From Nevskiaceae bacterium (GTDB taxonomy: Bacteria; Pseudomonadota; Gammaproteobacteria; Steroidobacterales; Steroidobacteraceae): DNA of 5,781 bases. Below the pieces are notes generated by a model. It saw only the letters and a program-made list of their open reading frames with translations, did not search any database and was not told the origin of the DNA. Both the position numbers and the translations under genes were made by a program. Shown here piece after piece: positions 1 to 4,986 of the stretch; position 1 is the first letter of the stretch, and every line of letters starts with the position of its first letter. The DNA lies in NCBI GenBank assembly GCA_031277355.1, contig JAITMN010000182.1, positions 1 through 5,781 on the forward strand. Reading direction: 5' to 3'.

Positions 1-147
1 AATCCGGTGGATTACTGGTGGGTGATGATCGGCTACGGGCTGTTTGCCGTGGGGATGCTCGGCTATGCCATCAAGCTGATCATCGGGTTTTGCATGGAAC
101 CAAACGGGGATCGAGCCAATTTCGACTATATCCCGCGTCAGGAATAA
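1..147 (+). CDS. C-terminal end of an unidentified membrane protein (partial)
   Basis: The reading frame is open from the first base of the window and ends at a TAA (145-147), giving 48 visible residues. Roughly residues 5-31 are hydrophobic (YWWVMIGYGLFAVGML, then a Gly/Ile/Leu-rich stretch) and look like one transmembrane helix with aromatic residues at its start. A short polar tail follows, ending in IPRQE. The start and most of the protein lie outside the window. I do not recognise the family from this fragment and assign no function. The coding call rests on the clean open frame, the coherent hydrophobic-then-polar pattern, and a terminator-like structure at its stop. It converges on the tRNA gene, with 28 bases between them. 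Confidence 0.6.
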   Translation, partial: NPVDYWWVMIGYGLFAVGMLGYAIKLIIGFCMEPNGDRANFDYIPRQE

Positions 148-167
148 CGCGATTTATTTTTATTTTT
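134..167 (+). terminator. weak terminator-like hairpin plus T-rich tract
   Basis: Bases 134-138 (CGCGT) pair with 147-151 (ACGCG) around an 8-base loop. A strongly T-rich run follows directly at 152-167, where every base is T or A. The stem overlaps the stop codon of the upstream membrane-protein gene, so it could end that transcript before it runs antisense into the tRNA. The stem has only 5 bp, so this is a modest candidate. The T-rich tract is striking in such GC-rich sequence. Confidence 0.4.
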
Positions 168-175
168 CAATGAAT

Positions 176-252
176 TGGCGCGCCCGGAGAGATTCGAACT
201 CCCGACCAACTGGTTCGAAGCCAGCTACTCTATCCAACTGAGCTACGGGCGC
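176..252 (-). tRNA. tRNA-Arg (anticodon UCG)
   Basis: Read on the minus strand, all cloverleaf arms can be drawn. The acceptor stem is GCGCCCG with CGGGCGC. The D stem is GCTC with GAGT (one G-U pair). The anticodon stem is GCTGG with CCAGT around the loop CTTCGAA, which places TCG at positions 34-36. The variable loop is 5 bases (TGGTC). The T arm is GGGAG and CTCTC around TTCGAAT. The discriminator is G, and the terminal CCA is encoded at 176-178. The total is 77 bases, a normal class I tRNA. It reads CGN arginine codons, chiefly CGA and CGG. The loop core TTCGAA is self-complementary, so the strand was set from the T arm and acceptor end. I saw no integration-type repeat of its 3' end elsewhere in the window. 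Confidence 0.96.
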
Positions 253-339
253 GCTGCTGTGCGCAGTGTCTGCGCCTGCGGCGCGGCTGGCAAGGGCGGG
301 TGCGCCGAAGCCAGATGATGTCGCCAAAGGCCGAACGGG

Positions 340-367
340 TTGTCAGCTTCCATCCACGCAGTAAACT
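340..367 (+). promoter_or_regulatory. candidate sigma-70-type promoter for the downstream gene(s)
   Basis: TTGTCA at 340-345 matches five of six bases of the -35 consensus. TAAACT at 362-367 matches four of six of the -10 consensus. The spacer is 16 bases. Transcription would begin near 374, leaving a leader of about 57 bases before the ATG at 431. It is the best pair I found in the spacer and correctly oriented for the small exported protein and possibly the Moco cluster. Such matches occur by chance, so confidence is low. Confidence 0.27.
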
Positions 368-378
368 GCGCTATCCAA

Positions 379-427
379 GGGTCGGCTGCCCGCGCGACCC
401 ATGTACAGTGCCACAACATCAGGGGTC
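379..427 (+). promoter_or_regulatory. possible alternative leader pairings that could cover the ribosome binding site
   Basis: GGGTCG (379-384) is the exact reverse complement of CGACCC (395-400), giving a 6-bp stem with a 10-base loop. The GACCC part (396-400) is also complementary to GGGTC (423-427), which overlaps the AGGGG Shine-Dalgarno sequence of the gene at 431. The two pairings exclude each other, as in a simple RNA switch. The stems are short, so a regulatory role is inference. It matches no riboswitch class I know. Confidence 0.22.
421..425 (+). promoter_or_regulatory. Shine-Dalgarno sequence AGGGG
   Basis: AGGGG lies 5 bases upstream of the ATG at 431. It decides that start over the in-frame ATG at 401, which has no such site and would put ten extra polar residues in front of a classic Lys-Lys signal peptide. 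Confidence 0.7.
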
Positions 428-430
428 ATC

Positions 431-796
431 ATGAAAAAGTCGCTGCTTGCCCTGGCCATCGCGGCCTGCTTCACCACCGCGGCCTTTGCCGACTGCACCT
501 ATCCGCGTGCGCCCGGCAAGGCGCCGGACGGCAATGTCGCCACGCGCGACGAAATGGTCGCGGCGAACAAGGCCGTCAAAGACTACAACGATGCGATGAA
601 CGTCTATCTGAAGTGCATCAAAGACGAAGTCGATGCTGCGCTGGCCAAAGACGGCGCCTCGCTGACCGAGGACCAGAAAAGGCAGATGGCGGCGATGTAC
701 GCGCAGAAGAACGATTCGGCGGTAGACGAACTCACCACCGTCGCCAACGCTTTGAATGAGCAAATTCGTGTGTTCAAGGCAAAAGAAGCCAAGTAA
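431..796 (+). CDS. small exported (periplasmic) protein of unknown function
   Basis: The gene encodes 121 residues. The N-terminus is a textbook Sec signal peptide: MKKS, a hydrophobic core (LLALAIAACFTTAA), and a probable signal peptidase I site after AFA (residues 18-20), leaving a mature protein of about 101 residues starting DCTYP. The mature part has two cysteines, Cys22 near its N-terminus and Cys62 in a helical stretch (YLKC), which could form a disulfide in the periplasm. Residues about 41-72 and 80-120 are rich in Ala, Lys, Glu and Asp and look helical, possibly a two-helix hairpin. No transmembrane segment follows the signal, and the first mature cysteine is not in a lipobox. I do not recognise a named family. 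Its stop lies 15 bases before the moeA start, so it could be the first gene of the Moco transcript, although a hairpin in the gap may separate them. Confidence 0.85.
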   Translation: MKKSLLALAIAACFTTAAFADCTYPRAPGKAPDGNVATRDEMVAANKAVKDYNDAMNVYLKCIKDEVDAALAKDGASLTEDQKRQMAAMYAQKNDSAVDELTTVANALNEQIRVFKAKEAK

Positions 797-802
797 CCCC
801 GT

Positions 803-825
803 GCGGGCGTTGTGCTGACGCCCGC
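803..825 (+). promoter_or_regulatory. perfect 8-bp hairpin enclosing the moeA start codon
   Basis: GCGGGCGT (803-810) is the exact reverse complement of ACGCCCGC (818-825). The 7-base loop TGTGCTG contains the moeA GTG start (812-814). The stem is very GC-rich and covers the place where a moeA Shine-Dalgarno sequence should be. No T-run follows, so it is a poor intrinsic terminator. It could act in transcript processing, partial termination or restraint of moeA translation. The inverted repeat is seen directly; its function is inference. Confidence 0.45.
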
Positions 826-2014
826 CGAAGCTGCGCAGCGGATCGGCCAGCACCTGCCGGTGCTGCCGGTTCAATCACTGCCCATCGGGCAGTGTGTGGG
901 CGCAATCCTGCGCGAAAACATTTACGCCGAACGCGATCAACCGCCGTTTGATCGCGTGTCGATGGACGGCATCGCCGTGTGCTCGGCGCACATCGCCACC
1001 GGCTCGCGGCGGCTGCGCATCGCGGGCACGCAGGCGGCGGGCGATCCGCCGTTGTCGCTGCCCTCCCCCGATCAGTGCATCGAAGCGATGACCGGCGCGG
1101 TGCTGCCCAGCGGCTGCGACGCCGTGGTGCCGGTGGAGCACATTCGCGTCGAAGACGGCTTTGCCCTCATCAACGACAACGCCCCCGTCGAACCGCGCCA
1201 GAACGTCCACGCACGCGGCACGGATCGACTCCAGGGCGCACTGCTGCTCACCGCCGGATCGCGCCTGCAACCGCCGGATGTGGCGGTGGCCGCCGGCGCA
1301 GGCATGGCGCACCTGCGCGTGAGCGCTGAGCCTGCGTGCATGGTGATCTCCACCGGCAATGAGTTGGTGGAACCGGGCGAGCCCATCGAAAGCTGGCAAC
1401 TGCGGCGCTCCAATGTCTACGCGCTGACCGCCGCGCTGCAACGCCGTGGCTTCACGCGCGTGGTCGACGATCACCTGCCCGACGATGCCGATGTGTTGCA
1501 GCAGCGCCTGGCCCAGCACCTGAACACCCACGATGTGCTGATTCTCAGCGGCGGTGTGTCGATGGGGCGCTTTGATCTGGTGCCTGCGGCGCTGGCCGCC
1601 TGCGGCGTGCGTCAGGTGTTTCACAAGGTGGCGCAGCGGCCCGGCAAGCCATTCTGGTTCGGCGTTGCGCCACGCGGCAATGTGGTGTTTGCGCTGCCGG
1701 GCAACCCGGTGTCCACGCTGGTGTGCCTGGCGCGTTATGTCATCCCGGCCCTGGACCGCGCGATGGGCGCGCAGTCGCCGCAACAAGGTGAGAAAATAGC
1801 CCTTGGCGCGGACATTGCCTTCAAGCCGGCGCTGGCCGGTTTCATTCCGGTTCGCGTGCAGATTGATGATTCGGGTCAGCGCTGGGCGCAAACGGTAACC
1901 ACAAACGGTTCCGGAGATTTCGCCGCGCTGGCCGGCACGGAAGGTTTCGTGGAGCTTCCGCCCGGCCCGAACAATTACGCCAAGGGTTTCGTCACTGCCT
2001 TGTATCGCTGGTAA
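812..2014 (+). CDS. moeA: MoeA, molybdopterin molybdenumtransferase
   Basis: MoeA inserts molybdate into adenylylated molybdopterin in the cytoplasm, the step that yields active Moco. The 400 residues match the usual MoeA length of about 400-410. Visible family motifs are FDRVSMDGIAV (46-56, with the conserved Asp52), AMTGAVLPSGCDAVV (92-106), STGNELVEPGEP (180-191, conserved Glu184), PDD (223-225), LSGGVSMGRFD (245-255, conserved Asp255), RPGKPFWFG (276-284) and ALPGNPVST (294-302). The usual STGDE is STGNE here, while the glutamate is kept. The C-terminal domain follows at about 325-400. The start is GTG: the in-frame stop at 794-796 rules out anything further upstream, and residues 2-10 already align with the family's N-terminus. 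There is no clear Shine-Dalgarno sequence. moaA begins 3 bases after the stop, which indicates co-translation. Confidence 0.95.
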   Translation: MLTPAEAAQRIGQHLPVLPVQSLPIGQCVGAILRENIYAERDQPPFDRVSMDGIAVCSAHIATGSRRLRIAGTQAAGDPPLSLPSPDQCIEAMTGAVLPSGCDAVVPVEHIRVEDGFALINDNAPVEPRQNVHARGTDRLQGALLLTAGSRLQPPDVAVAAGAGMAHLRVSAEPACMVISTGNELVEPGEPIESWQLRRSNVYALTAALQRRGFTRVVDDHLPDDADVLQQRLAQHLNTHDVLILSGGVSMGRFDLVPAALAACGVRQVFHKVAQRPGKPFWFGVAPRGNVVFALPGNPVSTLVCLARYVIPALDRAMGAQSPQQGEKIALGADIAFKPALAGFIPVRVQIDDSGQRWAQTVTTNGSGDFAALAGTEGFVELPPGPNNYAKGFVTALYRW

Positions 2015-2017
2015 GCA

Positions 2018-3070
2018 ATGATGGATAACACACCCGCAACGATTGCTCTGGAACGCTCGCCCACCGACCGGCGCGGACGGCCCCTGCGCGATCTGCGCAT
2101 CTCGGTGATGGACCGTTGCAACTTTCGTTGCCCGTACTGCATGCCGCGCGAGCGCTTTCACGAACACTATGCGTTTCTCAAGACCGCCGAGCGGTTGTCG
2201 TTCGATGAGATCGTGCGGCTGACGCGGCTGTTCACGCCAATGGGCGTGCGCAAGCTGCGCATTACCGGCGGCGAACCGCTGCTGCGCGTGAATCTTTCTG
2301 ATCTGATCGCCGATCTCACCGCCATCGACGGCGTGGAAGACATCGCGATGACCACCAACGGCGTGCTGCTGGGCAAGTACGCCTACGAATTGAAGGCCGC
2401 CGGGCTGTCGCGCGTAACGGTGAGCCTCGACAGCCTCGATCAAGACATCTTCGCGCGCATGAACGGCGGCTTTGGCCGCGTGGCCGAAGTGCTCGATGGC
2501 ATTGCGCACGCGCGGGATGCAAGGCTCGGCCCGATCAAGATCAACGCGGTGATTCAGCGTGGCGTGAACGATGAGGGCGCGCTCGATCTGGTCGAGCGCT
2601 TTCGCGGCACGGGCGTCACGGTGCGCTTCATCGAATACATGGACGTAGGCAATCGCAACGATTGGCGCGAACAGTTGGTGGTGCCGTCGAAGGATTTGCA
2701 CGCGCGCATCCACGCGCGTTGGCCGCTGCGCGCGGTGCGCCCGGACTATGTGGGCGAAGTGGCGCGACGCTATGCCTTTGAAGATGGCCAAGGCGAAGTG
2801 GGCTTCATTTCCTCGGTCACGCAGCCCTTCTGCGGCGCGTGCTCGCGCGCACGGCTATCTTCCGACGGCGCGTTCTACACCTGCCTGTTTGCGCAGACCG
2901 GCATGGACCTGCGCGGTCCGATGCGCGCGGGCGCCGACGACGCCACGCTCACGCGATTGATTCGCGGCAATTGGAGCGCGCGCGAGGATCATTACAGCGA
3001 ACAGCGAATGATCCTGCGTGCGCGGCACGAGTCGCAGAACAAGGTGGAGATGAACTACATCGGCGGCTGA
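2018..3070 (+). CDS. moaA: MoaA, GTP 3',8-cyclase (radical SAM)
   Basis: MoaA catalyses the first step of Moco synthesis. It uses S-adenosylmethionine radical chemistry to cyclise GTP to 3',8-cyclo-7,8-dihydro-GTP, which MoaC then uses. The protein has 350 residues. The N-terminal radical SAM cluster motif CNFRCPYC gives Cys34, Cys38 and Cys41. ITGGEPLLR (82-90) is the SAM-binding GGEP motif. TTNG (112-115) and SLDSLD (136-141) are also typical. The second, substrate-side cluster is formed by Cys272, Cys275 and Cys289 in FCGACSRARLSSDG and the following residues, with Arg277 and Arg279 in the GTP-phosphate-contacting motif. The C-terminus is the conserved Gly-Gly (YIGG) required for MoaA activity. 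Two adjacent ATGs (2018 and 2021) are possible; the second has better spacing to GGTAAG (2010-2015). All catalytic residues are present, so the enzyme should be functional. Confidence 0.97.
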   Translation: MMDNTPATIALERSPTDRRGRPLRDLRISVMDRCNFRCPYCMPRERFHEHYAFLKTAERLSFDEIVRLTRLFTPMGVRKLRITGGEPLLRVNLSDLIADLTAIDGVEDIAMTTNGVLLGKYAYELKAAGLSRVTVSLDSLDQDIFARMNGGFGRVAEVLDGIAHARDARLGPIKINAVIQRGVNDEGALDLVERFRGTGVTVRFIEYMDVGNRNDWREQLVVPSKDLHARIHARWPLRAVRPDYVGEVARRYAFEDGQGEVGFISSVTQPFCGACSRARLSSDGAFYTCLFAQTGMDLRGPMRAGADDATLTRLIRGNWSAREDHYSEQRMILRARHESQNKVEMNYIGG

Positions 3071-3080
3071 GCCGACCGAT
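3059..3080 (+). promoter_or_regulatory. intercistronic hairpin with the moaA stop codon as its loop
   Basis: ATCGG-CGGC (3059-3067) pairs with GCCG-A-CCGAT (3071-3080). This gives nine base pairs with a single bulged A (3075) and a three-base loop that is exactly the moaA TGA. The 3' arm takes in the first two bases of the upstream moaC start candidate (ATG 3079-3081). The left arm encodes the conserved Ile-Gly-Gly end of MoaA, so only the right arm is free to have been selected. It could couple moaC initiation to termination of moaA. Function is inference. Confidence 0.35.
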
Positions 3081-3609
3081 GATTGAAACCATGACACGCA
3101 GCACGTCTTCCAAATCCGCAAAGTCTTCCAGGCTGACGCACCTCGACGCGGCGAACCGGCCCGCAATGGTGGACGTGGGCGACAAGGCCGTGTCGCGGCG
3201 CGAAGCCGTTGCCGAAGCCAGTGTCACGCTGCCGACCGAAGTGGCGCGTGCGCTTGCCGACAGCGGTCATCGCACGAAGAAAGGCCCTGTGTTCGACACC
3301 GCCGTAATCGCCGGCGTAATGGCGGCCAAGCGCACACATGAGCTGATTCCGTTCTGCCATCCGCTGCCGCTGGATGGCGTGAAAATTGAAATCGAAGCGC
3401 GCGGCGCGAAGTTGCTGATTACCTGCCGCGTGTCGGTAGAGCATCGCACCGGCGTCGAGATGGAAGCGCTGACCGGCGCCAGCGTCGCGGCGCTCACGGT
3501 CTACGACATGTGCAAGGCGCTATCGCACAACATCACGATCGGGCCGGTGCGTTTGATGGCCAAGTCCGGCGGGCGGCGCAATTTCACGCGCCGGAAGGTA
3601 TCGCGATGA
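3079..3609 (+). CDS. moaC: MoaC, cyclic pyranopterin monophosphate synthase
   Basis: MoaC converts the MoaA product to cyclic pyranopterin monophosphate; the family forms a hexamer in the cytoplasm. From the ATG at 3079 the protein has 176 residues against about 160 in E. coli. The excess is a Ser/Lys/Thr-rich N-terminal stretch (about 1-18) before the family-like start LTHLDAANRPAMVDV (19-33). Active-site motifs are intact: KKG (67-69), PFCHP (91-95, His94), GVEMEAL (125-131), YDMCKA (142-147, Asp143 and Lys146) and MAKSGG (160-165, Lys162). The last eleven residues (RRNFTRRKVSR) are Arg-rich and differ from the E. coli end. A second in-frame ATG at 3091 would shorten the protein by four residues; neither start has a clear Shine-Dalgarno sequence, so the exact start is open. 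Its stop overlaps the mobA-moaD start by four bases (ATGA). Confidence 0.95.
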   Translation: MIETMTRSTSSKSAKSSRLTHLDAANRPAMVDVGDKAVSRREAVAEASVTLPTEVARALADSGHRTKKGPVFDTAVIAGVMAAKRTHELIPFCHPLPLDGVKIEIEARGAKLLITCRVSVEHRTGVEMEALTGASVAALTVYDMCKALSHNITIGPVRLMAKSGGRRNFTRRKVSR

Positions 3610-4448
3610 GCGCCGCGCCGCTGCGCGCACTGGTGCTGGCAGGCGGGCGCAGCACACGCATGGGCCGCGACAAAGCCGCGCTGGAATACGGCGGTCAAAG
3701 CCAGTTGGAACGCGCGGTGGCCTTGCTGCAGGCCGTGGTCGATGCCGTGCACGTGTCGGTGCGCGCCGATCAGGCCGATGATCCGCTGCGTGCGCGCTTT
3801 CATCGCATCGTTGATCGCGGCGACGTGCAAGGCCCGATTGCCGGCATCCGCGCCGCGCAGAGCCAGCACCCCGACGCCGCGTGGCTGGTCGTGGCCTGCG
3901 ATCTGCCGCATCTGAACGAGGCCACGCTGCGCGAGTTGATCGCGCGGCGCGACCCGGCGAAGACCGCCACCGCCTATCGCAGCAGTCACGATGGTCTGCC
4001 GGAACCACTGTGCGCGATCTGGGAGCCGGACTCGGCCTCGCTGCTGCAACGCTTCATCGACGGCGGGCGCAACTGTCCGCGCAAGTTTCTGATCAATTCC
4101 GATACGCTGTTGCTCGATCAGCCCAACCCGGAGGCCCTGGACAACGTGAACACGCCAGACGAACTTGCCGCCGCCCGCGAACGTCTCGCCGGCGCAAAGG
4201 CCGCGCCGCGCCCGCTGCGCGTGCAGTATTTCGCATTGCTGCGCGAGCAGGCCGGCACGCGCGAAGAGCAGATTCAAACCAGCGCCACCACGCCGGCCGA
4301 GTTGTATCGTGAACTGGCCGCACGCCATCGCTTCACGCTGGAGCCTTCGATGCTGAAGGTGGCGGTAAACGCGCAGTTCCGCGACTGGACGCAACCGCTG
4401 GCCGCCAACGACACCGTCGTCTTCATCCCTCCGGTGGCCGGCGGATGA
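3606..4448 (+). CDS. mobA-moaD: MobA-MoaD fusion: Mo-cofactor guanylyltransferase joined to the MPT synthase small subunit
   Basis: One uninterrupted 280-residue frame carries two domains. Residues about 6-195 are a MobA-type nucleotidyltransferase, which transfers GMP from GTP to Mo-molybdopterin. It has LAGGRSTRMGRDKA (11-24, nucleotide-binding loop with Lys23), GPIAGI (76-81), ACDLP (97-101, metal-binding Asp99), LPEPLCAIWEP (131-141) and NVNTPDEL (180-187). Residues about 204-280 are MoaD: LRVQYFALLREQAGT at the start of the ubiquitin-like fold, KVAVN (251-255), and the end FIPPVAGG. The terminal Gly-Gly is the site that MoeB adenylylates and that becomes a thiocarboxylate, the sulfur donor for MPT. 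The linker is short (about 196-203, GAKAAPRP). The start at 3606 is supported by GGAAGG (3593-3598, 7 bases upstream) and by the ATGA overlap with moaC. No separate moaD is present, and moaE follows with another ATGA overlap, matching the usual moaD-moaE order. Confidence 0.92.
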   Translation: MSAAPLRALVLAGGRSTRMGRDKAALEYGGQSQLERAVALLQAVVDAVHVSVRADQADDPLRARFHRIVDRGDVQGPIAGIRAAQSQHPDAAWLVVACDLPHLNEATLRELIARRDPAKTATAYRSSHDGLPEPLCAIWEPDSASLLQRFIDGGRNCPRKFLINSDTLLLDQPNPEALDNVNTPDELAAARERLAGAKAAPRPLRVQYFALLREQAGTREEQIQTSATTPAELYRELAARHRFTLEPSMLKVAVNAQFRDWTQPLAANDTVVFIPPVAGG

Positions 4449-4942
4449 ACCGTTTTCGTTTCAGCCCCGCGCCCATCGACGGCGCCCCGCTGCGCGCAGA
4501 AATCCAGCATCACTCCTGCGGCGGCTATGCCTCATTTGAAGGCTGGGTGCGCGATCACAACGAAGGCCAGCAGGTGCGGCATCTGGAATACGAGGCTTTC
4601 GAACAGCTCGGCGTTGCCGAAGGCGAAAAGATCATCGCCGAAGCCTGCGCACGCTATGGCGTGGAACGCGCGCTATGCGTGCATCGCATCGGCGATCTGG
4701 CGCTGGGCGAAGTGGCCGTGTGGGTAGGCGTCGCCGCCGCGCATCGCGACGAAGCGTTCAAGGCTTGCCGCTACATCATCGACGAAGTAAAGCACCGCGT
4801 ACCGATCTGGAAGAAGGAGCATTACGTGTCGGGCGACTCGGGGTGGGTCAATTGCGAGCGGTGTGCGCAGCCGGGGGAGCATGAGCACACGCATGAGCAT
4901 GGACACCATCATGGGCATGGGCATGGACATGCGCATGGGTGA
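4445..4942 (+). CDS. moaE: MoaE, molybdopterin synthase catalytic subunit, with a His-rich C-terminal tail
   Basis: MoaE is the large subunit of MPT synthase. It takes sulfur from the MoaD C-terminal thiocarboxylate and builds the dithiolene of molybdopterin from cyclic pyranopterin monophosphate. The 165 residues include the family core: GGYASFEGWVRDHN (26-39, Arg36), LEYEAF (47-52), VHRIGDLALGE (79-89), AAHRDEAF (98-105, His100 and Arg101), and VKHRVPIWKKE (115-125), whose Lys116 and Lys123 match the active-site lysines of the E. coli enzyme. The core ends near GDSGWVNCE (130-138). E. coli MoaE is about 150 residues. The extra tail here contains CERC (137-140) and then 11 histidines in residues 146-165, alternating with Glu, Gly, Thr and Ala. 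Such tails usually bind Ni, Zn, Cu or Co, so metal binding is an inference. The start overlaps the mobA-moaD stop (ATGA), indicating translational coupling with its MoaD partner. Confidence 0.95.
   Translation: MNRFRFSPAPIDGAPLRAEIQHHSCGGYASFEGWVRDHNEGQQVRHLEYEAFEQLGVAEGEKIIAEACARYGVERALCVHRIGDLALGEVAVWVGVAAAHRDEAFKACRYIIDEVKHRVPIWKKEHYVSGDSGWVNCERCAQPGEHEHTHEHGHHHGHGHGHAHG
4880..4939 (+). repeat. degenerate hexanucleotide (CAY-NNN) repeat encoding the MoaE His tail
   Basis: Ten consecutive six-base units each begin with CAT or CAC. The second codon varies among GAG, ACG, GGA, CAT, GGG and GCG. CATGGG occurs three times, CATGGA twice and CATGAG twice. The run ends directly at the moaE TGA. 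Every unit is in frame, so gain or loss of units would change the number of histidines without a frameshift. Confidence 0.8.
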
Positions 4943-4986
4943 GCGCAACGCGCCTTGATACGAAACACAACGAGGGGAACGCGAAG

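Larger units (their letters stand above)
253..430. other. 178-base non-coding spacer between tRNA-Arg and the small exported protein gene
   Basis: I see no convincing gene here. The spacer holds a 6-bp inverted repeat (GCGCAG 261-266, CTGCGC 270-275, 3-base loop) in the 5' leader of the minus-strand tRNA, a candidate + strand promoter (340-367), and a small inverted repeat in the leader of the next gene (379-400). The tRNA must be transcribed from this region on the minus strand, but no well-spaced -35/-10 pair stands out for it. Confidence 0.6.

Noticed and set aside
176..252. tRNA-Arg as an attachment site of an integrated element
   Set aside because: No integrase gene and no second copy of the tRNA 3' end is seen in the window, and the neighbouring genes look like ordinary chromosomal ones.
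315..347. Minus-strand promoter for the tRNA (CTGACA at 342-347 and CATCAT at 315-320)
   Set aside because: The -35-like box is good, but the -10 match is poor and the spacer is 21 bases, outside the usual range.
401..430. Upstream ATG (401) as the start of the small exported protein
   Set aside because: It would add ten residues before MKKS, has no ribosome binding site, and would spoil the standard N-terminal signal peptide layout.
374..430. Known Moco riboswitch (moaA RNA motif)
   Set aside because: The leader is too short and lacks the multi-stem architecture of that motif, and moaA here lies inside the operon with only 3 bases before it.
419..874. A 151-codon minus-strand frame opposite the small exported protein gene
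   Set aside because: The + strand product has a Shine-Dalgarno sequence and a convincing signal peptide. The minus product has neither and looks like antisense translation.
875..2791. A 638-codon open frame on the minus strand opposite moeA and moaA
   Set aside because: It lies antisense to two genes with intact catalytic motifs. Its translation is rich in Arg, His, Ala and Gln with no recognisable domain. Long antisense frames are expected in GC-rich genes with strong third-position bias.
3501..4394. A 297-codon minus-strand frame opposite mobA-moaD
   Set aside because: It is antisense to a clear two-domain gene and has low-complexity Arg/Gln/Ala composition, so it is a frame shadow.
4880..4939. 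CRISPR-like or minisatellite array
   Set aside because: The units are six bases, contiguous without spacers and in frame with moaE, so it is a coding low-complexity repeat.
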